Part shown: positions 58,082 through 64,000 of the stretch, piece by piece
How the letters are laid out: each line of letters begins with the position of its first letter
How positions within the stretch are numbered: position 1 is the first letter of the stretch
Assembly: GCF_032773895.1 (NCBI RefSeq)
Contig: NZ_CP120416.1
Coordinates: 3,315,001-3,379,000 of the forward strand
Length of the DNA stretch: 64,000 bases
Direction of reading: 5' to 3'
Origin: Teredinibacter sp. KSP-S5-2
Lineage (GTDB): Bacteria; Pseudomonadota; Gammaproteobacteria; Pseudomonadales; Cellvibrionaceae
Position numbers and translations under genes: made by a program
Notes under the pieces: generated by a model
The model's database searches: none
Seen by the model: only the letters and a program-made list of their open reading frames with translations
Told to the model about the DNA's origin: nothing

Positions 58082-59608
58082 TTAGTTTAGCAATTCCCGA
58101 ATGTAAGGGATTAAATCTGAAGCGAGCATCCCCCGCTCACCAAAATCTTCAACAGCCATATCTGCCGCATCACCATGCACACAAACCGCCAGTTTTGCCG
58201 CATCATCCAACTCTAACCCTTGAGCAATCAGCGCACCGATAACACCACTCAATACATCACCACTTCCGCCAACAGCCAAACCGGGATTGCCAACATTGGC
58301 CAGAAACACACCTTTGCTCGTCGCGATAATGGTTCCCGCGCCTTTTAAAACGACCACTCCGCCATAACGCTGTTGAATTTTTTGCGTCGAGGAAAAACGA
58401 TCTTTCTGCACTTCTTCAAGTGAACAATCAAGCAACCGAGCCGCTTCACCGGGGTGAGGAGTGAGGACCCACCGATGACAAGGTAAATTTCCGATGACAC
58501 GGCCTTTAGCCAGCAAATTCAGAGCATCAGCATCGATAACCATCGGCAGGTTTGCCAAATATGCTTGCTGTAACATCTGTTCCGCCCAGGCTCCCTGACC
58601 TAAGCCTGGACCAATCACCACGACCTTCGGCCTGGAGAGTAGATCCGCAAGATCGTGACCTGACGACACTGCCTTAGCCATGACTTCCGGTAAACGGGCA
58701 AGCAATGGAAGTACGTGCTCTGCTCGCGTTGCAACCGATGTTAATCCTGCCCCGCTTCGGGCACAGCTTTCGGCCGCCAATATCGCCGCCCCCCCCATTC
58801 CACTGTTGCCACCCACAATCAATGCATGACCATGAGAACCTTTGTGGCTGGCTGGACGTCTCGGGTTGAGTTTCGGAAAAAGCTGAGTTGTCGAAGTTTG
58901 AACGCAAGAAGGCTCGATTGCCTGATAGGCGTCATCTGGAACATCTAAATCACAAAAGATTAACTCACCGACTACATTCGGGGCACGTCCTGTCAGCAAC
59001 CCCTTTTTCATACCGACAAAAGTAGTGGTTATCGTCGCCTCGACACAAGTTGAAGCAAGCTCACCAGTGTCTCCCGCCAGCCCGGATGGAATATCAAGCG
59101 CAACGACCGGAACAGACTGCGCATTTATCCAATCAATTGCCTGAACATAATTATCACGTAGCTCGCCCTTGAATCCGGTTCCTAGCAGGCCATCAACAAT
59201 TAATTCGCTATCATCCAATTCAAGCTGCCGTCCGGGAAAAGACATCACCTCGACACGTTCTTGTTGCGCGTAGTGAAACGCTGTCTGGGCATCACCGCTA
59301 AGACGAGCTGGGTCAACCAGGCTGAACACCTTGACCTTAATACCACTTTGGGCAGCAAGGGCGGCAACGATATACCCGTCACCGGCATTGTTTCCCGAAC
59401 CACACATAACAGTAAGGCTGCGTAACGCTGGCCAACGATTCATAATCACATCGAAGCAACTACGTCCGGCGCGCTTCATCAATCGAATACCCGGAATCCC
59501 TAGATGATTAATGGCGTAACTATCCAAGCTTCGAACTTCGTCCACGCTATACAATCTGGATAGCTGTGCTTCCCCTGAAGAAGTGTAACTCTTTAGCTTA
59601 ACGGCCAT
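58082..59608 (-). CDS. nnrD: Bifunctional NAD(P)H-hydrate epimerase/dehydratase
   Basis: Repairs damaged NAD(P)H hydrates. The N-terminal YjeF_N epimerase (about 1–220) shows MCGSGNNAGDGYIVAALAA and DIPSGLAGDTGE. The C-terminal dehydratase (about 225–508) shows GSHGHALIVGGNSGMGGAA, TPHPGEAARLL and GNPGLAVGGSGDVLSGVIGA. The 508 residues carry both domains fused (often annotated nnrE/nnrD or yjeF). It overlaps no neighbour and is divergent from queG with 91 bases between. Confidence 0.96.
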   Translation of the reverse strand: MAVKLKSYTSSGEAQLSRLYSVDEVRSLDSYAINHLGIPGIRLMKRAGRSCFDVIMNRWPALRSLTVMCGSGNNAGDGYIVAALAAQSGIKVKVFSLVDPARLSGDAQTAFHYAQQERVEVMSFPGRQLELDDSELIVDGLLGTGFKGELRDNYVQAIDWINAQSVPVVALDIPSGLAGDTGELASTCVEATITTTFVGMKKGLLTGRAPNVVGELIFCDLDVPDDAYQAIEPSCVQTSTTQLFPKLNPRRPASHKGSHGHALIVGGNSGMGGAAILAAESCARSGAGLTSVATRAEHVLPLLARLPEVMAKAVSSGHDLADLLSRPKVVVIGPGLGQGAWAEQMLQQAYLANLPMVIDADALNLLAKGRVIGNLPCHRWVLTPHPGEAARLLDCSLEEVQKDRFSSTQKIQQRYGGVVVLKGAGTIIATSKGVFLANVGNPGLAVGGSGDVLSGVIGALIAQGLELDDAAKLAVCVHGDAADMAVEDFGERGMLASDLIPYIRELLN

Positions 59609-59699
59609 AATTCGCCTTAATGGTGGTATATTGGGCGCACATTATACGTGATCGACAAAGTGCGAGTATATGCACCCACACAGAACGCCAAACTGAAGT

Positions 59700-60821
59700 A
59701 TGTCCACCTCCAAGCTTGACCAATTAACCAACGCCATAAAAAACTGGGCCAAAGAAGAAGGCTTCCAGCAAGTCGGCATTACTAAAGGGGATTTAACGGC
59801 TGAACAACCGGCGTATGAAGCATGGTTAAAAAAAGGTTATCACGCAGACATGCAATGGATGGCAGAAAATAAGGAGAAACGACTTTCTCCTGCTCTACTC
59901 CATCCAAATACCCAGCGGGTAATTTCGTTCCGAATGAACTACCTCCCACCCGATACGGAACAAATCAAGATATTAAAATCCCCCACCAAAGCCTATGTAT
60001 CGCGCTACGCACTTGGTCGGGACTACCACAAACTCATTCGTAAACGCCTGGCGAAAATCGCGACCAAAATTGAACAATTTGCAGAAACCCATCTTAATGA
60101 AGGACAACCGGAACAGCGTCCGTTTGTCGATAGCGCCCCGGTATTGGAGCGACCACTCGCTGCAATGGCTGGTCTGGGGTGGACGGGAAAGCACACCTTA
60201 ATCATCCACCCCGAGGCCGGAAGCTGGTTTTTCCTGGGTGAAATATTTACCAGTATTCCTCTTCCTGTTAATGAAGAAAAAGTAGAAAACAAATGTGGAG
60301 ACTGCGAAGCCTGCTTAAAAGTGTGCCCAACAGATGCATTCCCACAACCTTATGTGCTTGATGCAGGCCGGTGCATTTCCTACCTCACCATCGAAAATAA
60401 AGGAAGCATTCCAGAAGAATTTCGCGAACCAATGGGTAACAGAGTATTTGGATGTGATGACTGCCAAGCTATCTGCCCCTGGAATAAATACGCGAGCTTT
60501 ACTGAGGAAACAGATTTTCATCCACGACACCAATTAGATATCAGCGAATTGATTGATTTATTTAATTGGGATGAAAAGCAGTTTCTGGATAAAACGGCGG
60601 GCTCACCGATACGACGGATCGGCTATCAAAACTGGTTGAGAAATCTGGCCGTAGGATTAGGCAACGCCCCATCTCACAATGAAATCGGGCACACCCTCGA
60701 ACAGAAAAAAGCACATTGTTCCGAATTAGTTCGCGAACATATTGATTGGGCCTTAACCCAACAACACTCACCAAACAGAAAACGAAAACGAAAAATCAAA
60801 AAACCAGATGCATCCAACTAG
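59700..60821 (+). CDS. queG: Epoxyqueuosine reductase
   Basis: Cobalamin- and two [4Fe-4S]-dependent last enzyme of queuosine synthesis. The 373 residues include RVISFRMNYLPP, ALGRDYHKLIRKRL, the active-site region VDSAPVLERPLAAMAGLGW, and two clusters CGDCEACLKVCPTDAF and CDDCQAICPWN. It converges on the MFS gene with a four-base stop overlap (CTAG shared). Divergent from nnrD, standard neighbour order. Confidence 0.96.
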   Translation: MSTSKLDQLTNAIKNWAKEEGFQQVGITKGDLTAEQPAYEAWLKKGYHADMQWMAENKEKRLSPALLHPNTQRVISFRMNYLPPDTEQIKILKSPTKAYVSRYALGRDYHKLIRKRLAKIATKIEQFAETHLNEGQPEQRPFVDSAPVLERPLAAMAGLGWTGKHTLIIHPEAGSWFFLGEIFTSIPLPVNEEKVENKCGDCEACLKVCPTDAFPQPYVLDAGRCISYLTIENKGSIPEEFREPMGNRVFGCDDCQAICPWNKYASFTEETDFHPRHQLDISELIDLFNWDEKQFLDKTAGSPIRRIGYQNWLRNLAVGLGNAPSHNEIGHTLEQKKAHCSELVREHIDWALTQQHSPNRKRKRKIKKPDASN

Positions 60822-62035
60822 TCCGGCTTATATGAAAAAATCGACAGCACACTAAAACTGGTAAGCAGCACAGCGGTTCCTATCGCAATATTTTGTAACG
60901 AGATGTTTTGGTCAATAAGATAACCCAACACGAAAGGAGAAATCGATGTCGACCAAACAACAATCGTGGTTGTCAGAGAACGGATACCACCTATTTTGGC
61001 TGTGCCATAAACTTCAGCCCATAACGAACCGGATATAGGGCCAGCACAGCCGATGGTCATACCAATTAGACACAACATACCCCAGGCAACCCACTGCCCT
61101 TCCACGAACGCGACAAGTAATAATGCAAAGATCATGGGAATCTGGAAGAAACGCAGCATTTTTCTTGCTGAGTATCGATCAACCAAAATACCGGACGTAA
61201 TCGAGCTTAGCCAATGCACCACACCGTAGAAAGCAAAACACACAGCGAACCATTCCAGGCTCCAGCCTTTTTCTTTCAGGACAAAGCTCTGCTGAATAAA
61301 AATACCTGTCACCACAAAAGGGGCGGAGTTTAATACAGGGATCACTTTCCAGAATCGGGGGTCACGAAGTAATTCTGCCCGTATAGAGCCCTTTGTCGAA
61401 GAATCCCCTTCTTTCTTATCGGATTGAGGCCGTAACGCTTCACCAGCGAGCTTTTCACTTTTTTTCAGCAGCAGAAACGAGACAGGAAGCATAACTAACG
61501 GAATGGTAGCCGCCCATAGTAACCAGGAATTTTGGTAACCCATATATGCGATTAACAACACCGCTAACGAAGGTAGAATCACCTCACCAACAGGCATAGC
61601 CGAGGTTGCCAGGCTAATCGCTTTCCCACGGTTTTGCTCAAAACATCTCGCCATAGTAGTTACCCCAGTGTGAGGCATCATCGCCTGGCCGAATAATCTG
61701 ACCAGGAAGAATCCAACCAAGAGCATCCAGTATGCGTTCGCCATGGATAACATAAGACAGGCCGAGAAAAGCCCCGCCGCAACAAACAGAACAAAGATTT
61801 TTAGCGAGATCCGGTCAATCCAACCACCGACAAACATGACCATAGTGCCACTGATCAATGTCGCAATAGAGTATGTCGAACCATAGTCAGCAGCGCTTAA
61901 CCCCAGTTTTGCCTGGAAACTTTCTCCATACCAGCTGATAAAGAAAGACTGCCCCAGGTTTCCCCAAAACACGGTGATAAAACCAAAGACCAGAAGAGGC
62001 CAACTTGATGACAAGAAATGCAAATACGAGCGCAC
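60818..62035 (-). CDS. Major facilitator superfamily transporter
   Basis: Inner-membrane carrier of 405 residues with about twelve membrane segments in two six-helix halves and a charged central loop (SEKLAGEALRPQSDKKEGDSS). The family signature between helices 2 and 3 is present as GGWIDRISLKI, and the second as GILVDRYSARKM. Substrate unknown. Its stop overlaps the queG stop by four bases on the opposite strand. Confidence 0.88.
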   Translation of the reverse strand: MRSYLHFLSSSWPLLVFGFITVFWGNLGQSFFISWYGESFQAKLGLSAADYGSTYSIATLISGTMVMFVGGWIDRISLKIFVLFVAAGLFSACLMLSMANAYWMLLVGFFLVRLFGQAMMPHTGVTTMARCFEQNRGKAISLATSAMPVGEVILPSLAVLLIAYMGYQNSWLLWAATIPLVMLPVSFLLLKKSEKLAGEALRPQSDKKEGDSSTKGSIRAELLRDPRFWKVIPVLNSAPFVVTGIFIQQSFVLKEKGWSLEWFAVCFAFYGVVHWLSSITSGILVDRYSARKMLRFFQIPMIFALLLVAFVEGQWVAWGMLCLIGMTIGCAGPISGSLWAEVYGTAKIGGIRSLTTTIVVWSTSISPFVLGYLIDQNISLQNIAIGTAVLLTSFSVLSIFSYKPD

Positions 62036-62156
62036 CGCGATACCCTATAAAAACGGCAAATGGAGGGCCGCGGATTATAATGCGAAATGAGGTTCAGAGC
62101 GAAGTAAACCCGCCGCCTTGCTCAGATAACGGGCAAAGCGGCCAAAAGCGACACAA

Positions 62157-62444
62157 CTAATGCCGTATCACAATGTCTGGCTTCGTATTAATGGAACCAT
62201 CCAGTTCCAAAACACCGAAATTGGTGTGATCAGAATTGGATACAACCGCAATGGGCTCTTGGAAAAGTGGACGACGAATAAATGCGAGCTCCCAACCAAA
62301 AGACTCCATTTGCCGCAGTGACATCAACTGGTCTTCGTTCAGGTACCTATCCACATTATGGGGAATTGGCGCCTCGCCTCGCCGGCGGTTGCGCTTCATC
62401 GTTCCTGATTCAACGCCTGTATGAGAAGTGACTGAATATGACAT
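62157..62444 (-). CDS. Small conserved protein of unknown function
   Basis: 95 residues from ATG 62444 (MSYSVTSHTG); an upstream start at 62471 adds nine. No signal or membrane segment. After a basic patch (KRNRRRGEAPIP) comes a compact segment YLNEDQLMSLRQMESFGWELAFIRRPLFQ, a pattern I recall from conserved hypothetical proteins of gammaproteobacteria, then PIAVVSNSDHTNFGVLELDGS. Role unknown. It lies 263 bases upstream of orn's stop on the same strand, with a terminator for orn in between. Confidence 0.7.
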   Translation of the reverse strand: MSYSVTSHTGVESGTMKRNRRRGEAPIPHNVDRYLNEDQLMSLRQMESFGWELAFIRRPLFQEPIAVVSNSDHTNFGVLELDGSINTKPDIVIRH

Positions 62445-62656
62445 AGTCTCATTCCTTCGAGTGGTAAACACATATACTGAGCTTTGCGCCAGTTCACATT
62501 TTTGTCAATAAATACGTTAATGACCTTTCGTTATATAAATGATTTTTACGACAAAACAAAAAAACATAACCTTACAGCCATGCGGGCTACGTGGCAGCGT
62601 TACTACACATACCCTGCTGTAAGCAGCTCCAAAAAATGCTTGAACAAAGTTCAGAT

Positions 62657-62683
62657 AAAGCCCTCCTTTGGCAAGAGGGTTTT
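62657..62683 (-). terminator. Terminator of orn
   Basis: Stem of nine pairs (AAAGCCCTC / GAGGGTTTT on the plus strand, one G–U) with a 9-base loop, about 25 bases past the orn stop. On the minus strand a short T run follows. The rest of 62445–62707 shows no gene. Confidence 0.6.
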
Positions 62684-62707
62684 GCCAATTGCTATCAAAA
62701 ACAACGT

Positions 62708-63253
62708 TTAAGTGACAATAAAGTGCTCTCGATAATATTGAAGTTCCGCTATGGAGTCTCGGATATCATCCAAAGCAAGGTGGGTTGAGCTTTTCTTAAA
62801 GCCCTTGAGTAAATCCGGCTTCCAGCGTGCAGCCAGCTCTTTTAGTGTGCTGACATCCAGGTTCCGGTAATGAAAATAGTTTTCCAGATCCGGCATATGC
62901 CTAGCCAAAAAGCGACGATCCTGACAGATGGAATTACCACAGATCGGAGATTTTCCTTGAGGAACCCATTGTTTTAAGAACGCAATGGTATCTGCCTCAG
63001 CCTGTTGAGCTGAGATCTGACTCTCTTTAACCCTTTGAGTTAGACCAGACTTCCCATGCTGATTGGTATTCCACTCATCCATCTGCTGTAAAATACTGTC
63101 AGGCTGATGTACCGCGTACACTGGCCCTTCGGCAAGAGTGTTCAAGTTTGCATCGGTCACAATAGTCGCGATTTCAATAATCACATCTTCTTCCGGGTTT
63201 AAGCCGGTCATTTCCAAATCAATCCAAATCAGATTGCTTTCACTGCTTTGCAT
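62708..63253 (-). CDS. orn: Oligoribonuclease
   Basis: DEDDh 3'–5' exonuclease for two- to five-base RNAs; it also degrades pGpG, the end product of c-di-GMP turnover. The 181-residue length equals E. coli Orn. Catalytic blocks: [33 protein letters not shown] and [11 protein letters not shown]. The Gly usual before QDRRF is Cys here. I start at ATG 63253; an in-frame GTG at 63268 adds five residues. Divergent from rsgA, as in Pseudomonas. Confidence 0.97.
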   Translation of the reverse strand: MQSSESNLIWIDLEMTGLNPEEDVIIEIATIVTDANLNTLAEGPVYAVHQPDSILQQMDEWNTNQHGKSGLTQRVKESQISAQQAEADTIAFLKQWVPQGKSPICGNSICQDRRFLARHMPDLENYFHYRNLDVSTLKELAARWKPDLLKGFKKSSTHLALDDIRDSIAELQYYREHFIVT

Positions 63254-63406
63254 AACTTTTTCCGTCACATTGCACTACAATAGGCGTTCAATTGAATCTG
63301 TTAACACAAATTTAACATGTTCTAGAATTCTATCAGCAATATCGGGTGAGTACTTAGCAAACATGAAACTATGGATCGAAATCAAAGAAGACAGCCGCCT
63401 TACCCA

Positions 63407-64000
63407 TGACTAAAAGAAAGCTAACGAAACAACAATCCCGTCGAATTCGAGAGCAACAGCAAGCCCGACTCAACCGCGCGAAAGAACAAACCGAATTAAC
63501 GCCCGATGACCAGCTCGGTCCGGAGCTGATTGGACAGGCAGTTGCTCACCATGGAAAAAAAGTGTTGGTTTCACCGCATAATGGCAATTCACAACAAATC
63601 ATCCATTGTTTTGTCAGAGCGAATGTAAAAAGCATTGTTACAGGAGATCAGGTTGTCTATCGCGAACACGAAGGCAATGGGGTAATTGTTTCTGTCGAGC
63701 CGCGAAAAACCGAACTGGTTCGCCCGGACAGTTACGGTAAATTGAAATTAGTGGCCGCTAATGTCGATTTCATGCTGATAACCATCGCCCCGATTCCAGA
63801 ACCCTACCCGAATCTAATCGATAGATATCTGGTCGCGGGAGAAAACACCGGTATCGAGCCAATTATTCTAATTAATAAAAAAGACCTTATTGCTGGAGAA
63901 CAGGCGGAAAAAATAGAACAGATCACTCAGCTCTACCAAGAGCTGGAATACAAAGTATTTTTTGTTTCCGCAAAAGCAGGCGATGGTTTTAAACCGCTAA
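63407..64000 (+). CDS. rsgA: Small ribosomal subunit biogenesis GTPase RsgA (5' part, cut by window)
   Basis: Circularly permuted GTPase that helps 30S maturation. The open frame runs from ATG 63407 to the window end with 198 codons and no stop. It shows a basic N terminus (KRKLTKQQSRRIREQQQ), the OB-fold (about 40–105) and the first G-domain motif in permuted order, LINKKDL (G4), then FVSAKAGDG (G5). The P-loop and the zinc-binding C-terminal domain lie beyond the window. Divergent from orn with 153 bases between. Confidence 0.95.

Noticed and set aside
62484-62788. Two overlapping plus-strand frames near the orn 3' end
   Set aside because: They run through the orn terminator and into orn in antisense; composition looks random.

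Overview
The window reads as a contiguous piece of chromosome from a marine-type gammaproteobacterium in the Pseudomonadales/Cellvibrionales range. This rests on gene order rather than any marker search. Three blocks follow the order known from Pseudomonas: M23 peptidase–anmK; fimX–serB–ytjB-like; and rsgA/orn–queG–nnrD–tsaE–amiB–mutL–miaA–hfq–hflX–hflK–hflC–DUF2065–hisZ–purA together with rnr–rlmB–rpsF–rpsR–DUF2232–rplI–dnaB. The GH18 chitinase, AT-leaning intergenic DNA and ornithine-lipid-synthase-like gene would suit a marine polysaccharide degrader (inference). No tRNA, rRNA, CRISPR array, transposase, integrase or phage gene was seen.

Layout. 1–5.4 kb: cell-wall endopeptidase and anhydro-muramic acid kinase, then yigZ and the radical-SAM gene ygiQ on the minus strand. 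5.6–9.1 kb: cysE and the EF-P modification set (epmA, efp, epmB). 9.3–17.6 kb: a large protein with a PilZ-like segment, FimX, SerB, a YtjB-like membrane protein and an OlsF-like acyltransferase. 17.6–25.1 kb, all minus: Smr protein, ppnN, slyD-like, acs, panD, panC, dnaB. 25.3–30.8 kb, minus: rplI, DUF2232, rpsR, rpsF (with a good promoter and structured leader), rlmB, rnr.

30.9–46.3 kb is an accessory segment sitting where Pseudomonas has rnr next to purA. It holds a GH18 chitinase / aldo-keto reductase / SMP-30 lipoprotein set, a lone rmlB-like gene, a divergent chemosensory cluster (cheB, cheR, cheW and MCP on minus; STAS and cheA on plus), a DUF3360 transporter with a palindrome-rich upstream region, a YjbR protein, a small outer-membrane barrel and a PilZ protein. 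46.4–64 kb returns to conserved order: purA, hisZ, DUF2065, hflC, hflK, hflX, hfq, miaA, mutL, amiB, tsaE, nnrD (minus), queG (plus), an MFS transporter, a small conserved protein, orn, and the 5' part of rsgA cut by the window end.

How the genes work together. EpmB makes beta-lysine, EpmA attaches it to Lys34 of EF-P. PanC and PanD supply pantothenate, and acs makes acetyl-CoA. HflK/HflC form the FtsH-regulating membrane complex. Several genes touch cyclic di-GMP: a degenerate FimX, two PilZ-type proteins, Orn (which clears pGpG), and a CheA carrying a tandem repeat that fits the MshEN c-di-GMP-binding consensus. The last is the most interesting observation here. It suggests a chemosensory array whose kinase could read c-di-GMP directly, in a cluster with no cheY or cheD beside it.
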